Assembly (NCBI RefSeq): GCF_000519185.1
Contig: NZ_JAFA01000018.1
Span: 105,419 to 169,418 of the forward strand
Reading direction: 5' to 3'
DNA length: 64,000 nucleotides
Source of the DNA: Paraburkholderia nodosa DSM 21604
GTDB taxonomy: Bacteria > Pseudomonadota > Gammaproteobacteria > Burkholderiales > Burkholderiaceae
The notes under the pieces are model-generated. The model was not told where the DNA came from. It searched no databases and saw nothing but the letters and a program-made list of their open reading frames with translations. Both the position numbers and the translations under genes were made by a program. Shown in pieces: positions 42,837-52,015 of the stretch. Positions within the stretch are counted from its first letter, which is position 1. Each line of letters opens with the position of its first letter.

Positions 42837-45278
42837 TTAGTTGCGCACCGGCTTGCCGGTTTGCAGCATGCCCATGATGCGTTCCTGCGTCTTCTGCGTG
42901 CCGAGCAGATCGACGAAGGCGCGGCGCTCGAGCTTGAGCAGCCATTCTTCGTCGACCAGACTGCCCGCCTCGACGTCGCCGCCGCACACCGCTTCCGCGA
43001 TGCGGCTCGCGATCAGGAAGTCGTGGTCGCTGATGAAGCGGCCGTCGCGCATGTTCACGAGCGATGCCTTGATGGTCGAGATCGCCGAGCGGCCCGCCAC
43101 CGGAATCTGCGTCGCGCGCAGCGGCGGGCGGTAGCCCGCGGCGGAGAGTGCGCGCGCTTCCTTTTTCGCCGTGTCGAGCAGTTCGAACACGTTGAAGACG
43201 ATCGTGTCCGAAGGCTTCAGGTAGCCCATTGCGCGTGCTTCGTGCGCCGAGGCCGAAACCTTCGCCATCGCCGCGTTTTCGAACGACTTCTGCAGGAACC
43301 GGAGCAGATCGCTCGGTGCCGCGCCGATCGCCTGTGCGCCTTCGGCTGCGCGAATCGCCGCCTCCTTCAGGCCGCCGCCAGCAGGCACGAGACCCACGCC
43401 CACTTCCACGAGGCCGACATAGCTCTCGACGTGCGCCACACGCTTCGCGCTTTGCAGCATGATTTCGCAGCCGCCGCCGAGCGCGATGCCCGACACCGCC
43501 GTGATCACCGGCACGTTCGCGTACTTCACGCGCAGCATCGTGTCCTGGAACTTCTTCACGAACGGCCCGATGCCCTTCGCCCCGCCCATCATGAACGCGG
43601 GCATCGCCTCTTCGAGGTTCGCGCCAGCCGAGAACGGACCACCGGGCGCGCCGAGCTTGAGCGACGTCGGTTGCCAGATCACGAGGCCCTTGTAGCCGTC
43701 TTCCGCGATGTCGATGGCCTTCACGAGGGAGTCGAGCAGGGCCGGGCCCATCGTGTTCATCTTGCTCTTGTACGAGACGATGACGACGTCGTCCTCGCCC
43801 GCGCGGTCGTCCACCCAGGCGCGCAGGTTGTCGTTCTCGAACAGCGTCTTGCCGTAGGTCTTTGGATCGCGTGCGCTCGTTTCACCGAACAGCGCCGCAC
43901 GGAACACCTGACGCTCGTACACCGGCAGCGTCGAACGCGGCACGAAGCGCGCCGCAGCGGGCGACCACGAACCCTCCGCACCGTGCACGCCGCCGTTAGC
44001 GGCGACCAGGCCTTCGAACACCCAGGCGGGCAGCGGTGCATTCGACAGCGCCTTGCCCGCGTCGATGTCTTCCTTCACCCACTCGGCGACCTGCTTCCAG
44101 CCCGCGGCCTGCCAGCCTTCGAACGGACCTTCGTTCCAGCCGAAGCCCCAGCGGATCGCGAGATCGACGTCGCGCGCGTTGTCTGCGATCGACTGCAGAT
44201 GCACGCCGATGTAGTGGAACACGTCGCGGAAGATCGACCACAGGAACTGCGCCTGCGGGTGCTGCGTTTCGCGCAGCAGCTTCAGGCGCTCGGCGGGCGG
44301 ACGCTTGAGGATGCGGCCCACCAGCTCGTCGGCCTTGCCGCCGCCGTCGACGTACTCGCCCGTGTTGGCGTCGAGCACCTTGATCGACTTGCCTTCCTTG
44401 CGATAGAAACCGCCGCCCGTCTTCTGGCCGAGCGCGCCCTTCGCCACGAGACCCGCGAGCACGGCCGGCGTCTCGTACACAGGGAAGAACGGATCGTCCT
44501 TCAGGTTGTCCTGCATCGTTTTGATGACGTGCGCCATCGTGTCGAGACCCACGACGTCCGCTGTGCGGAACGTCGCCGACTTCGCGCGGCCAAGGCGCGC
44601 GCCCGTGAGGTCATCGACTTCGTCGAAACGCAGACCGAACTTCTTCGCCTCGGCGATCACCGCGAGGATCGAGAACACGCCCACACGGTTCGCGATGAAG
44701 TTCGGCGTATCCTTCGCGCGCACCACGCCCTTGCCCACCACGCTCGTGAGGAACGATTCGAGCTGGTCGAGGATTTCGGGCTTCGTTTGCGACGTCGGAA
44801 TCAGCTCGACGAGGTGCATGTAGCGCGGCGGGTTGAAAAAGTGCACGCCGCAGAAGCGCGCCTTCAACGCATCGTCGAAGCCATGCGAGAGTTCGGTGAT
44901 CGACAGGCCCGAGGTGTTGGTCGCAAAAATCGCGTTCGGGCCGAGGTGCGGCGCAACCTTCTTGTAGAGGTCGTGCTTCCAGTCCATACGCTCGGCGATC
45001 GCCTCGATCACCACGTCGCATTCCGCGAGCTTCGCGATGTCGTCTTCGTAGTTCGCGGGCGTGATGTATTGCGCGTCGTCCTTCACGCCGAACGGCGCGG
45101 GCGAGAGCTTCTTGAGCGTCTCGATCGCCTTCAGCGCGATGGCGTTTTTCGGGCCTTCTTTCGCGGGCAGATCGAACAGCAGCACGGGCACGCGGGCGTT
45201 GATCAGGTGCGCGGCGATCTGCGCGCCCATCACGCCGGCGCCGAGCACGGCCACCTTGCGAATATTGAGGTTGCTCAC
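42837..45278 (-). CDS. Bifunctional 3-hydroxyacyl-CoA dehydrogenase/enoyl-CoA hydratase (FadN type)
   Basis: This 813-aa enzyme carries out the two middle steps of beta-oxidation. The NAD domain is N-terminal (VAVLGAGVMGAQIAAHL near 10) and is followed by its two C-terminal dehydrogenase modules with NRVGVFSI (about 202-209). The crotonase domain comes last (about 490-690), with oxyanion segments GPFSAGANLEEAM and VSGIALGGGCEIML. This order is that of B. subtilis FadN, not E. coli FadB. The start is GTG 45278, decided by GGAGG seven bases upstream; the longer ATG frame lacks a ribosome site. Confidence 0.92.
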   Translation of the reverse strand: MSNLNIRKVAVLGAGVMGAQIAAHLINARVPVLLFDLPAKEGPKNAIALKAIETLKKLSPAPFGVKDDAQYITPANYEDDIAKLAECDVVIEAIAERMDWKHDLYKKVAPHLGPNAIFATNTSGLSITELSHGFDDALKARFCGVHFFNPPRYMHLVELIPTSQTKPEILDQLESFLTSVVGKGVVRAKDTPNFIANRVGVFSILAVIAEAKKFGLRFDEVDDLTGARLGRAKSATFRTADVVGLDTMAHVIKTMQDNLKDDPFFPVYETPAVLAGLVAKGALGQKTGGGFYRKEGKSIKVLDANTGEYVDGGGKADELVGRILKRPPAERLKLLRETQHPQAQFLWSIFRDVFHYIGVHLQSIADNARDVDLAIRWGFGWNEGPFEGWQAAGWKQVAEWVKEDIDAGKALSNAPLPAWVFEGLVAANGGVHGAEGSWSPAAARFVPRSTLPVYERQVFRAALFGETSARDPKTYGKTLFENDNLRAWVDDRAGEDDVVIVSYKSKMNTMGPALLDSLVKAIDIAEDGYKGLVIWQPTSLKLGAPGGPFSAGANLEEAMPAFMMGGAKGIGPFVKKFQDTMLRVKYANVPVITAVSGIALGGGCEIMLQSAKRVAHVESYVGLVEVGVGLVPAGGGLKEAAIRAAEGAQAIGAAPSDLLRFLQKSFENAAMAKVSASAHEARAMGYLKPSDTIVFNVFELLDTAKKEARALSAAGYRPPLRATQIPVAGRSAISTIKASLVNMRDGRFISDHDFLIASRIAEAVCGGDVEAGSLVDEEWLLKLERRAFVDLLGTQKTQERIMGMLQTGKPVRN

Positions 45279-45370
45279 GTTGTTCCTCCAGCGGGTATGC
45301 AATGTCGAGCGGATTGAGGTGTGGGGGCGGCGTGCCTCAGCGGCCGCCGCCTCTGGACATCGTGTTGACG

Positions 45371-45399
45371 GGGCGCGCGCCTTTGAAAAGCGCGCGCCC
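45371..45399 (-). other. GC-rich hairpin between fadE- and fadN-type genes
   Basis: GGGCGCGCGC (45371-45380) and GCGCGCGCCC (45390-45399) form a perfect 10-bp stem with a nine-base loop, nine bases after the fadE-type stop. No T tract follows on the minus strand, so it is more likely a stability or processing element than a full terminator. Confidence 0.5.
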
Positions 45400-45407
45400 G
45401 TTGGCTT

Positions 45408-47195
45408 TTAGAACAGCGCTTCGTCGACTTCCATCAGCGTCTTCGAACCCGCGCGCGCCTGGCGAATCGACGTGGCGGTTTCGGGCAGCAGCTTCGCGAA
45501 GTAGAAGCGCGCCGTGGCCAGCTTCGACTTGTAGAACGGATCGCCCGAGCTTTCCTTGTCGAGCGCGATGCGCGCCATGCGTGCCCAGAAGTAGGCGAAC
45601 ACGAGGTGGCCCGCCGTGCGCAGATACGGCACCGCGGCCGCGCCCACTTCGTCCGGGTTCTGCATCGCCTTCATGCCGATTTCCATCGTGAGCTTCTGCA
45701 TCTTGTCGCCGATGTCGGCGAGCGGATTCACGAACTCCTGCATTTCCGGCTTGATGCCTTCGGCTTCGACGAAATCCGTCACGAGCTTGCCGAACTTCTT
45801 GAGCTTCGCGCCCATGTCGCCCAGCACCTTGCGGCCCAGCAGGTCGAGCGACTGGATCGTGTTGGTGCCTTCGTAGATCTGGTTGATACGCGCGTCGCGC
45901 ACGTACTGCTCCATGCCCCACTCGGCGATGAAGCCGTGGCCGCCGAACACCTGCATGCCGAGGTTGGTGCTCTCGAAGGCGTTGTCGGTGAGGAAGGCCT
46001 TGATGATCGGCGTGAGCAGCGCGACGAGGTCGCCGGCTTCCTTGCGCTCGCTTTCGTCGCCGTGCGAGAGTTCCTTGTCGATCTGCAGCGCCGACCAGTA
46101 CGTGAAGGCGCGCGCGCCTTCGGCCCAGGCCTTCTGCGTGAGCAGCATGCGGCGCACGTCCGGATGCACGATGATCGGGTCCGCGGCCTTTTCAGGCGCC
46201 TTCGGGCCGGTCAGCGCGCGCATCTGCAGACGCTCCTTCGCATACACGAGGGAGTTCTGGTAAGCGACTTCGGTGAGACCGAGACCTTGCATGCCGACGC
46301 CCAGACGCGCGGCGTTCATCATCACGAACATGGCGTTCAAGCCCTTGTTCGGTTCGCCGACGAGCCAGCCCTTCGCGCCGTCGAGATTCATCACGCAAGT
46401 CGCGTTGCCGTGAATGCCCATCTTGTGCTCGATCGAGCCGCACTTGATGCCGTTGCGCTCGCCCACTTCGCCCGCTGCCGTGGGGATGAACTTCGGCACG
46501 ACGAACAGCGAGATGCCCTTGGTTCCCGGCGGCGCATCAGGCAGACGCGCGAGCACGAGGTGGATGATGTTCCCGGCCATGTCGTGCTCACCGCTCGAGA
46601 TGAAGATCTTCGTGCCGGTGATCGCATACGAGCCGTCGCCGTTCGGCTCGGCCTTCGTGCGCAGGATGCCGAGGTCGGTGCCGCAGTGCGGCTCGGTCAG
46701 GCACATCGTGCCGGTCCACACGCCTTCGACGAGCTTCGGCAGATAGGCCTTCTGGAGTTCGGGCGTGCCGTGTGCATGCAGACACTCGTAGGCGCCATGC
46801 GAGAGACCCGGGTACATGGTCCACGCCTGGTTCGCCGAGTTCAGCATTTCGTAGAGTGCGTTGTTCACGAACGCGGGCAGGCCCTGGCCGCCGTATTCGG
46901 GATCGCAGCCGAGCGCGGGCCAGCCGGCTTCGACGTATTGCCTGTACGCTTCCTTGAAACCAGCCGGCGTGGTGACGACGCCGTCGCCGGCGTAGGTGCA
47001 GCCTTCACGGTCGCCGACCTGGTTCAGCGGAAACAGCACCTCGGAGCAGAATTTGCCGGCTTCTTCGAGCACCTGGTTGATGGTGTCGGCGTCGAGGTCG
47101 GCGTGCTTCGGCATCTGCTTCACTTCGCCTTCCACGTTCAGCAGTTCGTGCAGAACGAACTGCATGTCGCGCAGCGGCGCGGTGTACTGTCCCAT
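45408..47195 (-). CDS. Acyl-CoA dehydrogenase (long form, FadE type)
   Basis: The 595-aa flavoenzyme introduces the first double bond in beta-oxidation. It has the long form with an extra C-terminal domain, as in B. subtilis FadE and DmdC-like enzymes. Visible are the FAD segment CLTEPHCGTDLGILRTKA (about 160-177), the conserved GTKIFISSGEHDM segment and IYEGTNTIQSLDLLGRK (about 425-441), whose glutamate is the usual base. ATG 47195 has GGAGAGAAG upstream. It is the first structural gene after the TetR regulator. The substrate range is not readable. Confidence 0.92.
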   Translation of the reverse strand: MGQYTAPLRDMQFVLHELLNVEGEVKQMPKHADLDADTINQVLEEAGKFCSEVLFPLNQVGDREGCTYAGDGVVTTPAGFKEAYRQYVEAGWPALGCDPEYGGQGLPAFVNNALYEMLNSANQAWTMYPGLSHGAYECLHAHGTPELQKAYLPKLVEGVWTGTMCLTEPHCGTDLGILRTKAEPNGDGSYAITGTKIFISSGEHDMAGNIIHLVLARLPDAPPGTKGISLFVVPKFIPTAAGEVGERNGIKCGSIEHKMGIHGNATCVMNLDGAKGWLVGEPNKGLNAMFVMMNAARLGVGMQGLGLTEVAYQNSLVYAKERLQMRALTGPKAPEKAADPIIVHPDVRRMLLTQKAWAEGARAFTYWSALQIDKELSHGDESERKEAGDLVALLTPIIKAFLTDNAFESTNLGMQVFGGHGFIAEWGMEQYVRDARINQIYEGTNTIQSLDLLGRKVLGDMGAKLKKFGKLVTDFVEAEGIKPEMQEFVNPLADIGDKMQKLTMEIGMKAMQNPDEVGAAAVPYLRTAGHLVFAYFWARMARIALDKESSGDPFYKSKLATARFYFAKLLPETATSIRQARAGSKTLMEVDEALF

Positions 47196-47265
47196 GTCTT
47201 CTCTCCAAAATTTGAGCTTCGGGTCCCTCGCGCGCCGCCGCGACTTCGATGTTGCGGCCTGGGCG

Positions 47266-47865
47266 CTACTGGGTCTCGCTCTGATACGAAACAATCAGCT
47301 TCTCGAACGCGGCCCACGTATGCTCGACCGCGTCCGGCAGATGCAGGAAGCGGCCGTCATGATGCAGGCCGAGCGTCACGCTATACAGTTCGAAGAGCAT
47401 CAGCGCGGGATCGGTCTCCTTGCGCAAATGGCCTTCTTCGATCGCCTGCGAAATGGCCCTCAGGAGCGCCGCGCGCCACATCGACACGCTCGCGACGAGC
47501 GTCTCGCGCACCTGGCTGTCGGCGCGGTCGTCGTACTCGACGGCGCCGCTGATGTAGATGCAGCCAGTCGTGACTTCGTGAATGCGCTTCTCGAACCATC
47601 GCGACAGCATCGCACGCAGACGCGGCAAACCGCGTGGCTCGCGCAAACTCGGAAAGAAGACTTCTTCCTCGAATCGACGGTGGTACTCGCGCACCACCTC
47701 GACCTGCAGGTCTTCCCGAGACCCGAAGTGAGCGAAGACGCCACTCTTGCTCATCTGCATGCGCTCGGCGAGCAGGCCGATGGTCAGGCCTTCAAGGCCA
47801 TCGCGACCTGCCAGGTCGAGTGCTGCGTCCAGAATGGCGGCTCGTGTCTGTTCGCCTTTTCGCAT
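47266..47865 (-). CDS. TetR/AcrR-family regulator of the beta-oxidation operon
   Basis: The 199-aa protein has the TetR DNA-binding domain at about 6-52, with the helix-turn-helix in LTIGLLAERMQMSKSGVFAHFGSREDL (about 26-52). The C-terminal ligand domain is of the longer, TetR_C_13-like type (about 85-190). The gene precedes the fadE-type gene by 70 bases on the same strand, so it may be the first gene of the operon and an acyl-CoA-responsive repressor, like the TetR-type FadR of Bacillus. The ligand is inferred. RBS: GGTAAAGAAAGCT before ATG. Confidence 0.9.
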   Translation of the reverse strand: MRKGEQTRAAILDAALDLAGRDGLEGLTIGLLAERMQMSKSGVFAHFGSREDLQVEVVREYHRRFEEEVFFPSLREPRGLPRLRAMLSRWFEKRIHEVTTGCIYISGAVEYDDRADSQVRETLVASVSMWRAALLRAISQAIEEGHLRKETDPALMLFELYSVTLGLHHDGRFLHLPDAVEHTWAAFEKLIVSYQSETQ

Positions 47866-47902
47866 AGCTTTCTTTACCGTAACGATGTGGCCGCGATGTC
47901 GC

Positions 47903-48015
47903 TGTCAACTGCTCATTAACTGCTTACATCTGGGCCTGAATTAAATCGAACGGCCGTACTATTGTTGAGGACAGCCGTCCGCGAAACAAGGACTTTATTA
48001 GAAACCGATTTCTAA
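47903..48015 (-). promoter_or_regulatory. Upstream region of the TetR-fad operon with an inverted repeat
   Basis: On the minus strand TTGACA (plus positions 47903-47908) is a perfect -35 box about 38 bases before the regulator ATG, but no good -10 is spaced from it. Further upstream, TTAGAAA (47998-48004) and TTTCTAA (48009-48015) form a perfect 7+7 inverted repeat with a CCGA spacer. It could be the operator of the TetR regulator or part of the clsB transcript end. Confidence 0.4.
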
Positions 48016-48107
48016 CCGGTACTCTAATTTTCGGGGTTCGGGCGCCGCGCGCAAGCCGACATTCTCTCGATTGCACGTGCGCTGATTCGTATGGCAGCGT
48101 TCTGTTT

Positions 48108-49496
48108 CTAATCGTAGCCGCCCACGGTGATCAGCTTCATGAGCGCACGATAGAACGCCCAGGCGAGCCAGTTCACGGCGCGCACGTGCCACGGCCGCGC
48201 CTCATAACGCGCGCGGTCGATCTGCGCGGCGTCGCCAAACGCCGTGAGGATCTCGCCGCGCAGCTGTTCGATCTGCGGATGCTGCACGAGCAGCACGTTG
48301 GCCTCGTTGTTGAGCACGAGGCTGAGCGCATCGAGGTTCGAGGAACCCACAGTGCCCCAGCTCGAATCGACGACGGCCACCTTGCCGTGGAGCATCGTTT
48401 TCTCGTACTCAGCAATCTGCACGCCCGCGCTCAAGAGCTGGTGATAGAGGAACGGCACTCCGTAGTCGAGCACCTTGAATTCCTTTCGTCCGACCAGAAG
48501 CTTGACCGCCACCCCGCGCTCCGCGGCGCTCACGAGCGCGCGTCGCAGCCGCCGGCCCGGCATGAAGTACGGATTGGCGAGCAGCACCTCCTTGCGCGCC
48601 TCGCCGATGGCGTCGAGATAAGCCTTTTCGATGGCGCGCCGGTTCACCACGTTGTCGCGCGCGACGAACGCCACGCAGGGCACCTGCGCCGCGCGCGGAT
48701 CGCGCACGCTCGCGCGCAGGCGCTCGCGCAGACGCGTGAAGAAGCGTTTCGCGCGCGACGAGCGCACGGTGGGCGCAAGCGCGCGCAGCGCGTCGTCGAC
48801 GATCTGCGTGGGGCGCCCCACCGTGTGACCGGTGGGATGTGGCGACATGAAGCCCGCGCTCGCGGGCACGCCGGGCGAAAGCTGCTGGGGCAGCGGCGGC
48901 CGGTAGCCGAGCCGGATACGCCGCCACTGCTGCTCGATCGCGAGGCGCACGTCCACGACCACCGGGCCATACAGCTCGACGGCGAAATCCCAGCGCGCGT
49001 ACGGCAGCCGGTGGCCGTCCTGCTCGAAATCGTCGATCACGTTGATGCCGCCGCAAAAGGCGAACTGGTCGTCGATCACGGCGAGCTTGCGGTGCGTGCG
49101 CGAAAAGCCGAAGCGCCCGAAGATGTGCGGGTTGTAGACGCGGTGCTCCACCCCCGCGCCCGGCCAGGTCTCGAACAGCGCAATGCGCGGCGAGCCGATG
49201 CCGTCGGTGATCACGCGCACGCGCACGCCGCGCGCCGCCGCACGCGTGAGCGCGTCGGAGAGCGCACGGCCGATGTCGTCGTCGCAGAAGATATAGGTTT
49301 CGAGCGCGACGTCGCGCACGGCGGCGTCGATGCGTTCGATCATCGCGCCGAACAGACCGGCGCTCGAGCCGAACAGGCGCACGTCGTTGCCGCTCGTGAA
49401 GCGATAGCGCGAACGATAGCGCCGGCCAAGCAGCGCCTCGCGCAGCCTCACCAGGCGCTGCGATTCAATGCCGGGATCGGTACTGGTTTCGCTCAT
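48108..49496 (-). CDS. clsB: Cardiolipin synthase ClsB (phospholipase D family)
   Basis: ClsB joins phosphatidyl groups to make cardiolipin or related lipids at the inner membrane. The 462-aa protein has two HKD motifs, HRKLAVIDD (about 134-142) and HGKVAVVDS (about 369-377), each followed by the conserved GG or GSSN. A segment of about 60 residues (roughly 190-250, Pro- and Arg-rich) between the halves makes it longer than the usual ~410. There is no N-terminal TM pair, which favours ClsB over ClsA. ATG 49496 follows the nudB stop by 7 bases, so they are co-transcribed. Confidence 0.88.
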   Translation of the reverse strand: MSETSTDPGIESQRLVRLREALLGRRYRSRYRFTSGNDVRLFGSSAGLFGAMIERIDAAVRDVALETYIFCDDDIGRALSDALTRAAARGVRVRVITDGIGSPRIALFETWPGAGVEHRVYNPHIFGRFGFSRTHRKLAVIDDQFAFCGGINVIDDFEQDGHRLPYARWDFAVELYGPVVVDVRLAIEQQWRRIRLGYRPPLPQQLSPGVPASAGFMSPHPTGHTVGRPTQIVDDALRALAPTVRSSRAKRFFTRLRERLRASVRDPRAAQVPCVAFVARDNVVNRRAIEKAYLDAIGEARKEVLLANPYFMPGRRLRRALVSAAERGVAVKLLVGRKEFKVLDYGVPFLYHQLLSAGVQIAEYEKTMLHGKVAVVDSSWGTVGSSNLDALSLVLNNEANVLLVQHPQIEQLRGEILTAFGDAAQIDRARYEARPWHVRAVNWLAWAFYRALMKLITVGGYD

Positions 49497-49503
49497 GTTG
49501 CGC

Positions 49504-49998
49504 TCACCCGCGTCCCTCACATCCTTCGCGCCCTTCGCGTAGCCGCATGGGCAGTTGCAGAATGGCCTCGCGGTTCGACCACGAGAAGCACTTCGCCGCC
49601 GCCTGCTCGTAGGGCAGCCATACATACGCCGTATGCTCGCGCGGCGCGAGCGTGACGACGGTGCCCGTGGGCACTTCCAGGCTGAACCAGTGCTCGGTGT
49701 TGCGCGTGACGCCGGGCGCATAGCGATGGCGCCACACGGGATAGATTTCGTACTCGATCTCGTGGTGCCAGTCGAGCAGCGCCGCCTGCGGAACGCCCAC
49801 CGCGCCGACAGCAATACCCGTCTCCTCGCCCACCTCGCGCACGGCGGTTTCGGTGAACGGCTCGCCTGGGCGATCTTTCGAGCCGGTGACCGACTGCCAG
49901 AAACCCGGGCGGTCGGCGCGTTCGATGATCAGGACCTCCAGTTGCGGCGTATGGATGACGACGAGTACGGATTCCGGAATCTTCGGCGGCTTCTGCAT
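49504..49998 (-). CDS. nudB: Nudix hydrolase NudB (dihydroneopterin triphosphate pyrophosphatase)
   Basis: NudB removes pyrophosphate from dihydroneopterin triphosphate in folate synthesis. The 164-aa protein has the Nudix box in GEPFTETAVREVGEETGI (about 45-62). The N-terminal KIPESVLVVIHTPQLEVLIIERAD and the DWHHEIEYEIYPVWRHRYAPGV stretches are NudB-specific. ATG 49998 was chosen; the frame open upstream crosses the terminator. It is next to aspS, as in many gamma- and beta-proteobacteria, but separated from it by that terminator. Confidence 0.9.
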   Translation of the reverse strand: MQKPPKIPESVLVVIHTPQLEVLIIERADRPGFWQSVTGSKDRPGEPFTETAVREVGEETGIAVGAVGVPQAALLDWHHEIEYEIYPVWRHRYAPGVTRNTEHWFSLEVPTGTVVTLAPREHTAYVWLPYEQAAAKCFSWSNREAILQLPMRLREGREGCEGRG

Positions 49999-50070
49999 GG
50001 TGTTGGAGCGTGGGGAGGAACGCGCGCTGCGCGCTTGCGGCGCGTCTAAAGGTAATTTAACGCAAAAAGC

Positions 50071-50097
50071 AAAAAAGGCGCACGATGCGCCTTTTTT
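50071..50097 (-). terminator. Rho-independent terminator after aspS
   Basis: AAAAAAGGCGCA (50071-50082), loop CGA, TGCGCCTTTTTT (50086-50097) form a perfect symmetric stem with A and T tracts on both sides, so it can work in either direction. It lies 50 bases after the aspS stop and 73 before nudB. Confidence 0.9.
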
Positions 50098-50146
50098 GTT
50101 GTTGCGATGCAAAAGTCCTGACGGGCCTTCGCAGACGGAGTGCGGC

Positions 50147-51952
50147 TTACTGCGCCGTCTTCTGCTCGGGCTGACGCAGACGGATGTGCAGTTCGCGCAG
50201 CTGGCGCTCGTCCACCGGGCTCGGGGCCTGCGTAAGCAGGTCCTGCGCGCGTTGCGTCTTCGGGAACGCGATCACGTCGCGGATCGAATCGGCGCCGGCC
50301 ATCATCGTGACGATGCGGTCCAGACCGAACGCGATACCGCCATGCGGCGGCGCGCCGTATTGCAGCGCGTCGAGCAGGAAACCGAACTTCGCGCGGGCTT
50401 CTTCCGCATTGATCTTGAGCGCGCGGAACACCTTGCTCTGCACGTCTTCCTGATAGATACGCACCGAGCCGCCGCCGATTTCCCAGCCGTTCAGCACCAT
50501 GTCGTAAGCCTTGGCGAGGCATCGGCCCGGATCCGTTTCGAGGTATGCCAGGTGCTCGTCCTTCGGGCTCGTGAACGGGTGGTGCGCGGCCACGTAGCGG
50601 TTTTCTTCCTCGTCGTACTCGAACATCGGGAAGTCGACCACCCACAGCGGCTTCCAGCCCTTCTCGACGAGGCCGTTGGCCTTGCCGAACTCCGAGTGGC
50701 CGATCTTCAGGCGCAGTGCGCCGAGGCTGTCGTTCACGACCTTCGCGCGGTCTGCCGCGAAGAAGATGATGTCGCCGTCTTGCGCGCCGGTACGCTCGAG
50801 GATCGCGGCAATTGCGGCGTCGTGCAGGTTCTTGACGATCGGGCTTTGCAGACCGTCACGGCCCTTCGCGGCTTCGTTGACCTTGATCCACGCGAGACCC
50901 TTCGCGCCGTAAATACGCACGAATTCCGTGTAGCCGTCGATGTCGCCGCGCGACAGCTCGCCGCCCTTCGGCACGCGCAGCGCCGCGACGCGGCCGTCCT
51001 TCGTGTTGGCCGGTGCGCTGAACACCTTGAAGTCGACGTCCTTCATCGCGTCGGTCAGTTCGGTGAATTCGAGCTTCACGCGCAGGTCCGGCTTGTCCGA
51101 ACCGAAGCGGCTCATGGCTTCCGAGTACGGCATGACCGGGAACTTCGCGTCGAGCTCGACATCGATCGTTTCCTTGAACACGTGACGCGCCATGTCCTCG
51201 AACAGATCGCGGATTTCCTGCTCGCCGAGGAACGACGTTTCGCAGTCGATCTGCGTGAATTCGGGCTGACGGTCGGCGCGCAGGTCTTCGTCGCGGAAGC
51301 ACTTGACGATCTGGTAGTAGCGATCGAAGTTCGCCACCATCAGGAGCTGCTTGAAGAGCTGCGGCGACTGCGGCAGCGCGAAGAACTGACCCGGGTTCGT
51401 ACGCGACGGCACGAGGTAGTCGCGCGCGCCTTCCGGCGTGCTCTTCGTGAGCATCGGCGTTTCGATGTCGATGAAGCCGAGCGCGTCGAGATACTTGCGC
51501 ACGGCCATCGTCACGCGGTAGCGCAGACGCAGGTTGTGCTGCATCTGCGGACGGCGCAGGTCGAGCACACGATGCGTGAGGCGCGTGGTTTCCGAGAGGT
51601 TGTCGTCGTCGAGCTGGAACGGCGGCGTGACCGACGCGTTGAGCACCACGATTTCGTGGCACAGCACTTCGATCTTGCCGCTCGTGAGGTTCGCGTTGAC
51701 CGTGCCTTCCGGACGATTGCGAACGAGACCCTTTACCTGCACGCAGAACTCGTTGCGCACGCCTTCGGCGATCTTGAACATTTCCGCGCGGTCCGGATCG
51801 CAGACGACCTGAACGAGGCCCTCGCGGTCGCGCAGGTCGATGAAGATGACGCCGCCATGGTCGCGGCGGCGCTGCACCCATCCGCACAGCGAAACAGTTT
51901 GGCCCAGCAGCTGTTCGGTCACCAGACCGCAGTATTCAGATCTCATCGACAT
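50147..51952 (-). CDS. aspS: Aspartate--tRNA ligase
   Basis: AspS charges tRNA-Asp and, if non-discriminating as is common in Burkholderiales, also tRNA-Asn before amidation. The 601-aa bacterial-type enzyme has the anticodon OB domain (about 1-110: SLCGWVQRRRDHGGVIFIDLRDREG), motif 2 region FRDEDLRADRQPEFTQID (about 218-235), the GAD insertion (about 290-410) and motif 3 GGIAFGLDRIVTMMAG (about 532-547). ATG 51952 starts MSMRSEYCG. It is third in the fmdB-DUF502-aspS group and ends at a strong terminator. Confidence 0.97.
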   Translation of the reverse strand: MSMRSEYCGLVTEQLLGQTVSLCGWVQRRRDHGGVIFIDLRDREGLVQVVCDPDRAEMFKIAEGVRNEFCVQVKGLVRNRPEGTVNANLTSGKIEVLCHEIVVLNASVTPPFQLDDDNLSETTRLTHRVLDLRRPQMQHNLRLRYRVTMAVRKYLDALGFIDIETPMLTKSTPEGARDYLVPSRTNPGQFFALPQSPQLFKQLLMVANFDRYYQIVKCFRDEDLRADRQPEFTQIDCETSFLGEQEIRDLFEDMARHVFKETIDVELDAKFPVMPYSEAMSRFGSDKPDLRVKLEFTELTDAMKDVDFKVFSAPANTKDGRVAALRVPKGGELSRGDIDGYTEFVRIYGAKGLAWIKVNEAAKGRDGLQSPIVKNLHDAAIAAILERTGAQDGDIIFFAADRAKVVNDSLGALRLKIGHSEFGKANGLVEKGWKPLWVVDFPMFEYDEEENRYVAAHHPFTSPKDEHLAYLETDPGRCLAKAYDMVLNGWEIGGGSVRIYQEDVQSKVFRALKINAEEARAKFGFLLDALQYGAPPHGGIAFGLDRIVTMMAGADSIRDVIAFPKTQRAQDLLTQAPSPVDERQLRELHIRLRQPEQKTAQ

Positions 51953-52015
51953 GATGTTCGTCTTTCGTTATGCATGAATGAACGGGAGCGGCGCGCAGCA
52001 GCGCGTCGTCCGGTA

